64,000 bases of DNA. It comes from Streptomyces misionensis. Lineage in GTDB: Bacteria; Actinomycetota; Actinomycetes; Streptomycetales; Streptomycetaceae. The notes below the pieces were generated by a model. The model did no database searches and had not been told where the DNA came from. It saw nothing but the letters and a program-made list of their open reading frames with translations. Position 1 is the first letter of the stretch. Each line of letters begins with the position of its first letter. The stretch covers positions 62,001 to 126,000 of the forward strand of contig NZ_FNTD01000004.1 in assembly GCF_900104815.1 (NCBI RefSeq), read 5' to 3'. This document shows positions 44,642-53,542 of the stretch, one piece after another. Made by a program: the position numbers and the translations under genes.

Positions 44642-45592
44642 TCACAGGTCCAGGACGAGGCGGTCGGAGGCGCAGCGGGAGACGCAGATCATCATCGTCT
44701 CGCCGGCGGCGCGTTCGGCCTCGCTGAGCAGGTGGTCGCGGTGGTCGGGGGTGCCTGCGAGGACGCGGGTCTCGCAGGAGCCGCAGATGCCGTCGCGGCA
44801 GGAGGAGGTGACGGTCAGGCCCGCGTTCTCGGCGGCTTCGAGGACGGAGGTGGTGGCGTCGACGGTCAGGGTCACCCCCGAGGTGCGGCATTCGACCTCG
44901 AAGGCGGTGTCGTCGCCGTCGGGTGCCGCGGTGGCGGGCGCGGCGAACCGTTCGATGCGCAGCCGGCCCGCGGGGCAGGTCTCTTCGGCCGCCTTCAGCA
45001 GCGGTTCGGGTCCGCAGCAGTACACGAGGGCGTCGTCCGGCAGGTCCCGCAGGGCGGCCGCGAGGTCGATGTGGCCCTGCTCGTCCTGCGGTACGAGGGT
45101 CACCTCGCCGCCGGTCAGCGCGGTCAGTTCGGCGCTGAAGGCCATGGTGGCGCGGGTCCTGCCGCCGTGCACGAGCCGGTAGGGCACCCCGTTCCGCCCG
45201 GCCTGGCGGGCCATCGCCAGGATCGGGGTGATGCCGATGCCGCCGGCGAGGAAGACGTAGAACGCGGCGGGTTCCAGGGCGAAGTGGTTGCGCGGGCCGG
45301 CCACCCGCACGCTCTGGCCCGGGCGCAGCTTGCTGTGCACGTGCCGTGAACCGCCGCGCGAGGACGGTTCGTCGAGGACGCCCAGGCGGTAGGCCGTGAG
45401 GTCGGCGGGGTCGCCGCACAGGCTGTACTGGCGGACGTGGCCGCCGACGTGCAGGTCGAGGTGGGCGCCCGGGGTCCAGGCGGGCAGCGGTTTGCCGTCG
45501 GGGTGGACCAGGTCGACGGAGAGGACGCCTTCCGCCTCCCAGGTCATCCGGCGGACGAGGAGGTCGAGTTCGTACTCGCGGTCAGCGGTCAT
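44642..45592 (-). CDS. PDR/VanB-type oxygenase reductase (FMN, NAD, plant-type 2Fe-2S)
   Basis: 316 residues. The flavin domain has RQYSLCGDPAD; the NAD domain FLAGGIGITPILAMAR and YCCGPEPLLKAAEE; the C-terminal ferredoxin domain SSCRDGICGSCETRVLAG and the last Cys in CVSRC. Transfers electrons from NAD(P)H to the Rieske oxygenase encoded downstream. Domain order and length fit phthalate dioxygenase reductases. Spacing to the flanking genes is 13 and 23 bases. Confidence 0.93.
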   Translation of the reverse strand: MTADREYELDLLVRRMTWEAEGVLSVDLVHPDGKPLPAWTPGAHLDLHVGGHVRQYSLCGDPADLTAYRLGVLDEPSSRGGSRHVHSKLRPGQSVRVAGPRNHFALEPAAFYVFLAGGIGITPILAMARQAGRNGVPYRLVHGGRTRATMAFSAELTALTGGEVTLVPQDEQGHIDLAAALRDLPDDALVYCCGPEPLLKAAEETCPAGRLRIERFAAPATAAPDGDDTAFEVECRTSGVTLTVDATTSVLEAAENAGLTVTSSCRDGICGSCETRVLAGTPDHRDHLLSEAERAAGETMMICVSRCASDRLVLDL

Positions 45593-45605
45593 GGCGGTGG
45601 CCTCC

Positions 45606-47228
45606 CTACGCGGCGGGGATCGTGACGGGTGGGGTGAACGGGTTCTTCATCGGGCCGAGCGCGTCGAGGTCGACCTCGACGAGGGTCGGGCCGTCGGAGG
45701 CGAGGGCCGCCCGCAGGACGGGTGCGGCGTCCGTCTGCGACGCGATGCGTGCGTAGGGAAGGGCGCAGGCGGCGGCGAGCGCGGCGAAGTCCGGGGTGAA
45801 CAGGTCGACGCCGGAGCGGCGTTCGCCGTACGTGTCCTGCATGTTGCGCAGCACCCCGTATCCGCCGTCGTTGAAGATGATCAGGGTCAGGCGGGGGCGT
45901 TCCTGTGCGACGGTGAGGAGTTCGCCGAGATGGACGGCGAGGCCGCCGTCGCCGGCGATGACGACGGTCGGCTGCTCCGGCCGGGCGAGCGCGGCGCCGA
46001 TGCCCATGCCGAGGCCCTGGCCGATGCCACCGCCGCGGGGGAAGACGTTGGCGCGCGGATCGTGGATCGGCAGCAGCCGGTTGCCCCAGGAGGACGAGGG
46101 GATGGTGACGTCCCGGGCGACGACGGCGCCGCGCGGCAGGGCGGCGGCGAGGGCGTCGCAGACGGCGGCCTGGGGGCCGATGTTGTCGTGCAGGGTGGCG
46201 CGTACGTCCTCGCGGACGGTTTTCACGCGGGCCGTCCAGTCGGCGTCCGCGCGGCGGGCGGCCGCGGTGAGCGCGGGCAGGACGGCGGCGGTGCCGTGCA
46301 GGGCGTGGGGCGCCGGATACACCCGGCCGAGGGCGGCCCGGTCGACGTCGATCTGGAGGTGTGCGGCGGGCAGCTCCAGTCCGTAGTCGGCGGTCTCGTT
46401 GGAGCGGAAGTGGGTGCCGATGGTGAGGAGTACGTCGGCTTCGGCGAGGAGGGCCCGGCAGGGCGGGGTGGTGGCGAAGTTGCCGATGACCAGCGGATGG
46501 TCCTCGGGGACGCTGCCGCGGCCGGAGTTGGAGGTGAGCAGGCCGGCGCCGGTGGCCTCCAGCAGGGCGAGCAGTTCGTCGCGCGCGGTGGTGGCGCCGC
46601 CGCCCGCCCAGATCAGCGGGCGGCGGGCGGCGGCCAGCAGTTCCCGCGCGGCGGCGAGGGCGGCGGGGGTGGGCACCGGGTCAGGGGCGGCGGTGGCCGT
46701 CTCGCCCGTGTCCTGCTGGGGCGCGTACTGCAGGTCGATGGGCCACTCGATGCTGGCGGGTCCGCCGGGCGTGCTGAGGGCGGCGGCGGATGCCTCGCGC
46801 AGCAGCCGTCCGGCGTCGCGTGCGGAGCCGACGGTGGCCGCGTACGCGGACACGGCCGTCAGCATGCCGAGCTGGTCCTTCGTCTCGTGGATGAATCCGC
46901 GCCCGCCGCCCAGGTGGGCGGACTCGATCTGCCCGGTGACGTGCAGGACCGACGTGCCGGCCGCCAGGGCCTCGATCAACGAGCCGGCCGCGTTGCCCGC
47001 CCCGGTTCCGGTGGAGGTCAGCGCGCAGCCGATGGAGCCGCGGGCCCGCCCGTATCCGTCGGCGGCGTTGACGGCGGTGGCCTCGTGGCGCACCGGTACG
47101 AAGCGCAGCTCACGGTCGACCGCTTCGACGAGCGGCAGGTTGTGCACGGACACGATGCCGAAGACGGTGTCGATGCCGAGGGACTTCAGATGGGCGACGA
47201 GGAGGTCGCCTCCGTTGTCGTACTGCAT
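45606..47228 (-). CDS. ThDP-dependent decarboxylase/lyase-type enzyme
   Basis: 540 residues, ATG 47228 with GAGGAG seven bases upstream. N-terminal ThDP catalytic Glu region PVRHEATAVNAADGYGRARG; C-terminal ThDP-Mg motif IAGDGGLAVHLGELL ... FNDGGYGVL. Family of acetolactate synthase, benzoylformate decarboxylase and related enzymes. In this operon it could decarboxylate or cleave a 2-oxo acid derived from ring opening or from a side chain. The frame extending to 47450 overlaps the next gene and is rejected. Confidence 0.9.
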   Translation of the reverse strand: MQYDNGGDLLVAHLKSLGIDTVFGIVSVHNLPLVEAVDRELRFVPVRHEATAVNAADGYGRARGSIGCALTSTGTGAGNAAGSLIEALAAGTSVLHVTGQIESAHLGGGRGFIHETKDQLGMLTAVSAYAATVGSARDAGRLLREASAAALSTPGGPASIEWPIDLQYAPQQDTGETATAAPDPVPTPAALAAARELLAAARRPLIWAGGGATTARDELLALLEATGAGLLTSNSGRGSVPEDHPLVIGNFATTPPCRALLAEADVLLTIGTHFRSNETADYGLELPAAHLQIDVDRAALGRVYPAPHALHGTAAVLPALTAAARRADADWTARVKTVREDVRATLHDNIGPQAAVCDALAAALPRGAVVARDVTIPSSSWGNRLLPIHDPRANVFPRGGGIGQGLGMGIGAALARPEQPTVVIAGDGGLAVHLGELLTVAQERPRLTLIIFNDGGYGVLRNMQDTYGERRSGVDLFTPDFAALAAACALPYARIASQTDAAPVLRAALASDGPTLVEVDLDALGPMKNPFTPPVTIPAA

Positions 47229-47239
47229 GGAGAGGCTCC

Positions 47240-48031
47240 TCACAGGATGCCGCGGCCGACTCCGCCGCAGACGTCGATGCTGGTTCCGGTGATGTAGGAG
47301 GCGCGCGGGGCGAGCAGCGCGACGACGGCGTACGCCACTTCGTCGGCGCGGCCGAGCCGGCCGAGCGCGATGCCGCGGTCGGCGGCCAGTTCGGCCTGCC
47401 AGTCGTCGTAGGTGAGGCCGCTGTCGGCAGCCGCGTGCCGGCGGGTCCACTGCCCGGTGTCGATCAGGCCGAGGCAGACGGAGTTGACCCGGATGCCCTC
47501 GGCGGCGAGTTCGTGCGCGAGAGACTTGGAGAGGTTGAGGATGCCGGCGCGGGCGGCGCTGGTGGTGATCAGGCGGGTCTCGGGCTGCTTCGCCAGCACG
47601 GCGTTGACGTTCACCACCGAAGCCGCGTCCGAGGCGCGCAGGTATTGGCGCGCGGCGGCAAGGGGGTTGAGGACGCCCGCGAACTTCAGCTCCAGTTCGT
47701 CGCGCCAGTCCTCGGCCGTGGTGTCGTCCAGGCGTTTCATGCGGGACTGGCCGGCGTTGTTGACCAGGCCGTCGATGTGTCCGCCGAAGTGGGCGGCGGC
47801 GGCGTCGGTGAAGCGGCGTACGGCGTCGCCGTCGCGGACGTCGCAGGTGGCGGTGAACAGGCGGTCGGGGCCGGCGCCGACCCGGGCGGCGGCCTTGGCG
47901 AGGCGTTCACCGTCCCGCCCGCAGATGGCGACGCGGGCACCTTCGTCGAGCAGGGCGCGGACCGTGGCCAGGCCGACGCCGGAGCTGCCTCCGGTGACGA
48001 GTACCGTGCGGTCGGCGAGGCCGAGATCCAT
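47240..48031 (-). CDS. SDR-fold protein with atypical active site
   Basis: 263 residues, ATG 48031 with AAGGAG six bases upstream. Cofactor motifs are intact (VLVTGGSSGVGLATV, GLVNNAGQSR), and the C-terminus ends ASYITGTSIDVCGGVGRGI. However the usual catalytic Ser...YxxxK is replaced: VVNVNAVLAKQPE where Ser is expected, and TTSAARAGILNLSKS where YxxxK is expected (Thr for Tyr, Arg for Lys). It may bind nucleotide without classic dehydrogenase chemistry, or use other residues. Eleven bases from the ThDP gene. Confidence 0.85.
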   Translation of the reverse strand: MDLGLADRTVLVTGGSSGVGLATVRALLDEGARVAICGRDGERLAKAAARVGAGPDRLFTATCDVRDGDAVRRFTDAAAAHFGGHIDGLVNNAGQSRMKRLDDTTAEDWRDELELKFAGVLNPLAAARQYLRASDAASVVNVNAVLAKQPETRLITTSAARAGILNLSKSLAHELAAEGIRVNSVCLGLIDTGQWTRRHAAADSGLTYDDWQAELAADRGIALGRLGRADEVAYAVVALLAPRASYITGTSIDVCGGVGRGIL

Positions 48032-48065
48032 GACGTACTCCTTGCAGGGGGTCGAGTGGTGGATG

Positions 48066-48815
48066 TCAGTGCATGGTGAAGCCGCCGTTGACGGCGATCA
48101 CCTGTCCGGTGACGTAGCGGGACTCCTCGCCGAGCAGATAGGCGACGAGGCCGGTGAGGTCCTCGGGCCGCTGCGGGCGGGTGATCGCGCGGTGGGTGGC
48201 GTAGAGCGCGTGGCGCTCGGGCGGGACGGTCTCGGTGGCTTCGACCTCGGTGAGGCCCGGGGCGACCGCGTTGACGGTGATGCCCTGCTCGCCCAACTCG
48301 CGGGCCATGCCCCGGGTGAGGGAGATGACCGCGCCCTTGGAGGCGAGGTAGTGGGCGAGCCGGGGCGAGCCGTACAGGGCGGCGTCGGAGGCGACGTTGA
48401 CGATGCGGCCGGGCCGGCTCATCAGGGGCAGCAGGTGCTTGGCCACCAGCCAGGGGCCGCGCGCGTTGACCGCCATCAGCCGGTCCCAGACCTCGATGTC
48501 GATGTCCTGGAACTCCTTGCCGCCGACGCCGTTGGCCAGCGCGGCGTTGTTGACCAGCCCGTAGACGGGACCGGAGCCGGCCAGGCGGTCGGCGAGCGCG
48601 GCGACCGACGCGGGGTCCGCGACGTCCAGCGGCACGGATTCCGCCTCGCCGCCCGCCGAGCGGATCGCCTGGGCGGTCCGCTCGCCCCAGGCGGTGTTCA
48701 GCTCGGCGACCACCACCCGGAACCCGTCCGCCGCCGCGCGGCGGGCCATGGCCTCGCCGAGGCCACGGCCCGCGCCCGTCACGACGACGGTGCGCCGGGC
48801 GGCCGGCTCAGTCAC
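48066..48815 (-). CDS. Classical short-chain dehydrogenase
   Basis: 249 residues, GTG 48815, overlapping the cupin stop by eight bases. TVVVTGAGRGLGEAMARRAA, GLVNNAALANG, Ser in IVNVASDAALYG, catalytic YLASK, and a final YVTGQVIAVNGGFTMH. Fully canonical catalytic tetrad, unlike the neighbouring SDR. Could be a dihydrodiol dehydrogenase that rearomatises the Rieske product, as in other ring-hydroxylating pathways; inference from context. Confidence 0.9.
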   Translation of the reverse strand: MTEPAARRTVVVTGAGRGLGEAMARRAAADGFRVVVAELNTAWGERTAQAIRSAGGEAESVPLDVADPASVAALADRLAGSGPVYGLVNNAALANGVGGKEFQDIDIEVWDRLMAVNARGPWLVAKHLLPLMSRPGRIVNVASDAALYGSPRLAHYLASKGAVISLTRGMARELGEQGITVNAVAPGLTEVEATETVPPERHALYATHRAITRPQRPEDLTGLVAYLLGEESRYVTGQVIAVNGGFTMH

Positions 48816-49329
48816 GGGTGATGCCGTACAGCGGGGAGTACTCGGGGTACGTCGGCACCTGGGGCTTCCGCGTGCCGATGATGACGCAGAACAGCGCTTC
48901 GGTGTCGCCCTCGTTCTTCAGCGAGCGGGTGACGCCGGCCGGCACCACGATCATGTCGCGGTAACCGAGGGTCCGGTACTCGACCTCGTCGGGACCGCGG
49001 TGGATGCCGACGCGGACCTTGCCCTCCAGGACGAAGAAGGCCTCCTCGACGTCGTGGTGGGTGTGGGCCGGGCCCTCCGCGCCGGGCGGCAGCAGCATGT
49101 TCGAGAAGGTGAAGCCGCCGGAGGGGATGATCCGGTTGTCGTCCTCGTGGTTGCCGGTGGCTCCGGAGCCGACGTAGCGGATCTGTGCGCGCTTGTACTG
49201 CGGGCCCGCCTTCTCCTGGAAGGACAGGGTGCCCCAGTCGGGCTCGCGGGAGTCCTTGGTGGCGATCAGGGAGTCGGTGTACTTGGCGAGGTCGCCGCCG
49301 TTGTCGTACTCGGTGGTGGTCAAAGGCAT
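48808..49329 (-). CDS. Cupin-domain protein
   Basis: 173 residues from ATG 49329. Single cupin: motif 1 EGPAHTHHDVEEAFFVLEGK (metal ligands His, His, Glu) and motif 2 YRDMIVVPAGVTRSLKNEGD. The third His of motif 2 appears to be replaced by Thr or Ser. Could be a dioxygenase, isomerase or a stabilising protein. Its N-terminus (EYDNGGDLAKY) shares YDNGGDL with the ThDP enzyme of the same operon. Confidence 0.88.
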   Translation of the reverse strand: MPLTTTEYDNGGDLAKYTDSLIATKDSREPDWGTLSFQEKAGPQYKRAQIRYVGSGATGNHEDDNRIIPSGGFTFSNMLLPPGAEGPAHTHHDVEEAFFVLEGKVRVGIHRGPDEVEYRTLGYRDMIVVPAGVTRSLKNEGDTEALFCVIIGTRKPQVPTYPEYSPLYGITRD

Positions 49330-49334
49330 GGTGA

Positions 49335-50144
49335 TCAGCCCTTCGTGGCGTGAGCGTGGTGGTCGGTGACGATGTGCAGGTGGGAGGCGAGCCAGGCGTT
49401 GACGCGCTCGGGCTGCTCCTGGTTGGCCAGGTGACCGGCGTCCTTGACGATCACGTAGGCGGTCTTGTGCAGACCGCCGGCCAGGACCTGTGAGCCGTCG
49501 GGACCGGTGATCCGGTCCTTGTCGCCGCACAGGACGAGGGTGGGCGCGGTGATGCGGTGCAGTTCGCCGCGCAGGTCGGTGGAGGCCATGGCCTCGGCCG
49601 CGTGTGCGTAGCCCGGCAGGCGGACGGCGGCGGCCATGGTGGCGGTCACGCGCCGCACCAGGTCGGTGGGAGCGTCGGGGGACACCAGGCGCGGGGCGCG
49701 GGCGGCGGCGAAGGCCTCCGGGCCGGTCCGGGCGAGTTCTTCGGCGCGGGCCCGCATCCCGGCAGCCTTCTCGGGGTCGGTGCCGGAGCCGGGTGAGGAG
49801 TCGCAGATCATCAGCGACTCGACCAGGCCGGGGTGGCGCACGGCCAGCCGCAGTGCGATCACGCCGCCCCAGGAGACGCCGAGGACGTGGGCGGCGCCGC
49901 CCCGGGCGCGGATCACCTCGGCGGCGGTGTCGGCGAAGTCGTCCATGGTGAGCGGGTGTTCGGGGTCGGCCGACCGCGCGTATCCGGGCGCGTCCCAGGC
50001 GACGACCCGGAAGCCGTCCGCCAGTGCCGCGAGTTGGGGGGCGAAGGCCGCCGAGGAGGAGCCGATGCCGTGCAGGCACAGCAGCAGCGGTCCGCCGTCG
50101 CCGGCCTCTTCCAGGTGCAGGCCCCGGATGTCGTAGGCGGTCAC
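49335..50144 (-). CDS. Alpha/beta hydrolase, probable ring-fission product hydrolase
   Basis: 269 residues, GTG 50144 overlapping the preceding stop by four bases. Oxyanion LCLHGIGSSSAAFAPQL, nucleophile Ser in VLGVSWGGVIALRLA, Asp in LVLCGDKDRITG and His in VKDAGHLANQEQP. Similar to MhpC/BphD-type C-C hydrolases that act after extradiol cleavage, which fits the extradiol gene two positions upstream. The longer frame to 50837 covers the neighbouring gene and has no coding bias there. Confidence 0.9.
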   Translation of the reverse strand: MTAYDIRGLHLEEAGDGGPLLLCLHGIGSSSAAFAPQLAALADGFRVVAWDAPGYARSADPEHPLTMDDFADTAAEVIRARGGAAHVLGVSWGGVIALRLAVRHPGLVESLMICDSSPGSGTDPEKAAGMRARAEELARTGPEAFAAARAPRLVSPDAPTDLVRRVTATMAAAVRLPGYAHAAEAMASTDLRGELHRITAPTLVLCGDKDRITGPDGSQVLAGGLHKTAYVIVKDAGHLANQEQPERVNAWLASHLHIVTDHHAHATKG

Positions 50145-50944
50145 AGGATCTGCCCCGTCCGTCCGGCGAGCGCGGCGAGCGAACGGAGCACCGCGTACGG
50201 GACGACCTGGCTGGTGGCCGGGTTGGTGGCGTCCGGCAGGTGCCGTACCTCGAAGCGGTAGTCCCCGTGGGCGCCGGACGCCTCGATCACATGGGAGGTG
50301 TGCCGGGCCGCCGGGTCGGCGACGACGCTGACGCGCACCGTCTCCGGGTCTCCGACGGCGAGGGCGACGGAGGCCGCGACGTTGGTCGACTTGGGGAACT
50401 TCACCGGAACGTCCCGCGCGGTCCCCGTCATGACCTCGACCGGCCCGGTGGCCGACCGCATGCGGGCGAGCAACTCCTCGTCCATCCAGGGCTGTTCGAG
50501 GGTGGACGGCAGTTTGGTGGTGGTCAGCCGGACCTCGTCGAGGGGGCCCATGGCGCGGACGGCCTGCAACAGGTCGAGTCCGCCGACCGCGCCGCCGGTG
50601 AAGTACACGCGGCCGGGCCCGGTGTGCAGCAGCCGCTTGGCCAGTTCGTCGTCGGTGAGGGCGCCGGTCGAGGCGACGAGCAGGTCGGTGCCGGAGGCGA
50701 GGATCGCCTCGCCCCACTCGCGCACCACGGCCTGTCCGGCGGCCTCGACGATCAGGTCGCAGTGGTCGAGGGCCTGTTCGACGGTGTACTGCGGGACCGG
50801 GGCGGAGTCCCCGACGGGCCGGTTGTCGGCCACGCACACGAGTTCGGCGCCCGGGATGTCGCCCGCGGCGAGCGCGCCGCCGACGACTCGGCCGATGGCG
50901 CCCCAGCCGATCAGGCCGACGCGGCGCGGGGTGGGGGTGCTCAT
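50141..50944 (-). CDS. Aspartate dehydrogenase-like (NadX-type) oxidoreductase
   Basis: 267 residues, ATG 50944 in an ATGA overlap with the VOC gene. Rossmann start VGLIGWGAIGRVVGGALAAG, then DLIVEAAGQAVVREWGEAIL, FTGGAVGGLDLLQAVRAMG and a C-terminal KFPKSTNVAASVALAVGDPE, the conserved region of L-aspartate dehydrogenases. Not near quinolinate/NAD genes, so NAD synthesis is unlikely. In this operon it may handle an amino- or imino-acid intermediate, which would suggest a nitrogen-containing substrate. That is inference. Confidence 0.88.
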   Translation of the reverse strand: MSTPTPRRVGLIGWGAIGRVVGGALAAGDIPGAELVCVADNRPVGDSAPVPQYTVEQALDHCDLIVEAAGQAVVREWGEAILASGTDLLVASTGALTDDELAKRLLHTGPGRVYFTGGAVGGLDLLQAVRAMGPLDEVRLTTTKLPSTLEQPWMDEELLARMRSATGPVEVMTGTARDVPVKFPKSTNVAASVALAVGDPETVRVSVVADPAARHTSHVIEASGAHGDYRFEVRHLPDATNPATSQVVPYAVLRSLAALAGRTGQIL

Positions 50945-51879
50945 GCGGGGACTCCTTCGGCGTCGACGGGCGGGACGACGGGGCTGCCGTCGGGCGTGCC
51001 CGCCATGTGGGCGCGGATCAGCCGGGACGGCGGTCCGGCGGTGCCCCACACGTCGGACAGTTCGGGGGTGCGCCGCCACACCTTGCAGATCCAGGCGTCC
51101 TCGACGACCTGGGCGACCTCCGAGGTGTACTCGCAGACGAGGCCGGTGGGGTCGGTGAAGTAGGAGAAGGTGTTGTTTCCGGGCCCGTGCCGGCCCGGCC
51201 CCCACTCGGGGGTGACGCCCTGGTGCCGCAGCCGCCCGAGGCCGCGCATGAAGTGGTCGACCGAGTTCATCTCGTACGCCACGTGGTTCAGGGACACCCA
51301 GGCCGCCTGGTTGAAGGCGACGCAGTGGTGGTCGCTGTTGCAGCGCAGGAACGCCATCTGGTGCTCGGACCAGTCCGACACGCGCATGCCCAGGACGTCC
51401 TGGTAGAAGGCCACCGACGCGTCGATGTCGGGGGTGTTGAGCACCGCGTGCGTGACGCCGACCGGCACCGCGGCGTCCCGTCCGCGGGCCGCCACCGCCC
51501 AGGTGTCGGCGGACAGTTCGATCAGCCGTCCGTCGTTGTCCCGGAACCGCAGGCCGTAGCCGCCGCCCACCTGGTCGAGCGGTCCAGGACCGCTGACCGG
51601 GGTGATGCCGCGTGCCTCGAGTCCGCGTGCCGCCTCGTCGATCTCGGCGGGGGTGCCCACGGCGAAGGCGAGCTTCCCCAGGCCGATCCGGTCGGCACGG
51701 GTGAGCTGGAGGGCGTGGTGTTCCTCGCCGGTGCCGCGCAGCCAGCTCGTGCTGTGCTCGGCCTCGACGACCTCCAGTCCCCAGGCCTGCTCGTAGAAGT
51801 CGGTGGCCTCGGCGAAGTGCGGGGTGAGCAGTTCCACGGAGCGCAGGGCGCGCAGCCGGGCGATCGGGGGGTGCGTCAT
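50941..51879 (-). CDS. VOC-family type I extradiol dioxygenase
   Basis: 312 residues, ATG 51879, GGAG nine bases upstream. Two VOC modules. The C-terminal module supplies the iron triad: His in VGVTHAVLNTPD, His in WVSLNHVAYEMNS, Glu in GLVCEYTSEV; also the conserved His/Tyr neighbourhood (DHHCVAFN, FSYFTDPTG). All ligands are present, so it should be active in cleaving a catechol-type ring next to the hydroxyls (meta cleavage). The larger frame to 53589 is a shadow. Confidence 0.9.
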   Translation of the reverse strand: MTHPPIARLRALRSVELLTPHFAEATDFYEQAWGLEVVEAEHSTSWLRGTGEEHHALQLTRADRIGLGKLAFAVGTPAEIDEAARGLEARGITPVSGPGPLDQVGGGYGLRFRDNDGRLIELSADTWAVAARGRDAAVPVGVTHAVLNTPDIDASVAFYQDVLGMRVSDWSEHQMAFLRCNSDHHCVAFNQAAWVSLNHVAYEMNSVDHFMRGLGRLRHQGVTPEWGPGRHGPGNNTFSYFTDPTGLVCEYTSEVAQVVEDAWICKVWRRTPELSDVWGTAGPPSRLIRAHMAGTPDGSPVVPPVDAEGVPA

Positions 51880-51902
51880 GGTGAGGGTCTCCGGGGTGTG
51901 GG

Positions 51903-53390
51903 TCAGCCGGCCCAGGGCAGGGGGGTGGCGTCGGTGCCCCAGTACAGGGACTTCTGCCGCTGGTAGGCGCGGATGAGGTCGCGGCCCTTCTCCGTGCCGA
52001 GGCCGCTGTCCTTCATCCCGCCGAAAGGGGTGGAGATGGAGAACTGTTTGTAGGTGTTGATCCAGACGGTTCCCGCCTCGATGCGCCGGGCCAGCCGCCA
52101 GGCCGCACGGGCGTCGCGGGTCCAGATGCCGCAGGCGAGGCCGTACACGCTGGCGTTGGCCTGCCGGACGAGGTCGTCCTCGTCCTCGTAGGGCAGTGCG
52201 ACGAGGACCGGACCGAAGATCTCCTCCTGGCACACCCGGGCGGAGTTGGGCAGCCCGTCGATGACGGTCGGCAGGTAGTAGGCGCCGTCCGCGTGGGCCG
52301 CGCCGTCCGGGGCGGCTCCGCCGCACAGGATGCGCCCGCCCTCGGCGCGCGCGAGGTCCACGTACGCGGCGACGGCGTCGCGATGGCGGTGGTGGACGAG
52401 CGGGGCGACCTGGGTGCCGGGATCGGTGCCCGGTCCGACCCGCAGTTTCCGTACCCGCTCGACGAGTTCGCCGAGGAAGGAGTCGTAGAGCGAGCGGTGC
52501 ACGAAGAGCCGCGACCCGGCGATGCAGGACTGCCCGCTGGAGGAGAAGATCCCGAACAGCACACCGGCGAGGGCCTGTTCGACGTCGGCGTCCTCGCGGA
52601 CGATCGTCGGTGACTTGCCGCCCAGTTCCAGGGAGGCCGGGACGAGTTTGTCGGCGGCGGCGCGCGCGACGGTGCGGCCGGTAGCGGTGCCGCCGGTGAA
52701 GCCGATCCGGCGCACGAGCGGATGGGTGACGATCGCGTTCCCCACGACGCTGCCCTTGCCCGGCAGGACGGAGAGCAGCGCGGTCGGCATCCCGGCCTCG
52801 GTGAGCGCCCGGTGGACCAGACGGCCGAAGGCGAGTGAGACGAGCGGCGTCCACTCGGCGGGCTTGAGCAGGACGGCGTTCCCGCCGGCGAGGGCCGGGG
52901 CCACCTTCTGCGCGTCGGAGGCGATCGGCGAGTTCCACGGGTTGACGGCGCCGACCACTCCGATCGGCTCGTACACGCTCATCGTGACGTAGGGGCCGCG
53001 GGCGGGAGTGAGCGAGTCCTCGGCGGTCTCGAGCGCGGCGGCGGTGTAGCGGAAGGTGCCTGCGGCGCTCATGGCCAGGGCGAGGGTCTCGGTGAGGGTC
53101 TTGCCGGTGTCGGCGGTCTGGAGCGCGGACAGTTCGGCGGCGTGCTCCTCGATCAGGTCGCCGATCCGGTACAGGAGGCGGGCGCGCCGGTGCGGCAGCA
53201 GGTCGCGCCAGGCGGGCGTGGCGGCCGCCGCCGCGGCGGCGCCGGCCGCCTCGTCGACGTCGGCGGGCGAGGCGGCGTGGATCGTGGTGATCAGGGTCCC
53301 GTCGGCCGGGTCCGCCGTCTCGATCGGTGCGCCCGCGCCGCGCCGGAACACTCCCGCGATGAGGATCTCGTCGGGTGGGATGCGCGGCAT
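51903..53390 (-). CDS. NAD(P)-dependent aldehyde dehydrogenase, first gene of the catabolic operon
   Basis: 495 residues, ATG 53390 with GGAGG seven bases upstream. Cofactor region VGAVNPWNSPI and GFTGGTATGR; catalytic Glu in LELGGKSPTI and Cys in SSSGQSCIAGSR; C-terminal EEIFGPV and INTYKQFSISTPFGGMKDSG. Likely oxidises a semialdehyde formed in the pathway, as 2-hydroxymuconic semialdehyde dehydrogenases do. The promoter with a MarR-type palindrome lies 85-115 bases upstream. Confidence 0.93.
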   Translation of the reverse strand: MPRIPPDEILIAGVFRRGAGAPIETADPADGTLITTIHAASPADVDEAAGAAAAAAATPAWRDLLPHRRARLLYRIGDLIEEHAAELSALQTADTGKTLTETLALAMSAAGTFRYTAAALETAEDSLTPARGPYVTMSVYEPIGVVGAVNPWNSPIASDAQKVAPALAGGNAVLLKPAEWTPLVSLAFGRLVHRALTEAGMPTALLSVLPGKGSVVGNAIVTHPLVRRIGFTGGTATGRTVARAAADKLVPASLELGGKSPTIVREDADVEQALAGVLFGIFSSSGQSCIAGSRLFVHRSLYDSFLGELVERVRKLRVGPGTDPGTQVAPLVHHRHRDAVAAYVDLARAEGGRILCGGAAPDGAAHADGAYYLPTVIDGLPNSARVCQEEIFGPVLVALPYEDEDDLVRQANASVYGLACGIWTRDARAAWRLARRIEAGTVWINTYKQFSISTPFGGMKDSGLGTEKGRDLIRAYQRQKSLYWGTDATPLPWAG

Positions 53391-53474
53391 GGCAGAACCT
53401 CCGGACAGGAGTGGCAGGGGGAGCTTCGTGGGCGGCCCACTCACGGAGCCGAAGCCGATCGGCAAAGCGCTTGA

Positions 53475-53504
53475 AATCTAAGGGCTTAAATATTCCGACC
53501 GCAA
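53475..53504 (-). promoter_or_regulatory. Promoter of the catabolic operon with overlapping MarR-type operator
   Basis: On the minus strand, -35 TTGCGG (53504-53499), 18-base spacer and -10 TAGATT (53480-53475). The palindromic TAAG-GG-CTTA (53479-53488) overlaps the -10 and spacer, so a bound repressor would block RNA polymerase. The adjacent sequence is unusually AT-rich for this genome. Confidence 0.65.
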
Positions 53505-53542
53505 GGGGGGCGGCCCGATGTTTTTTACCCGGCGGCGAACCC

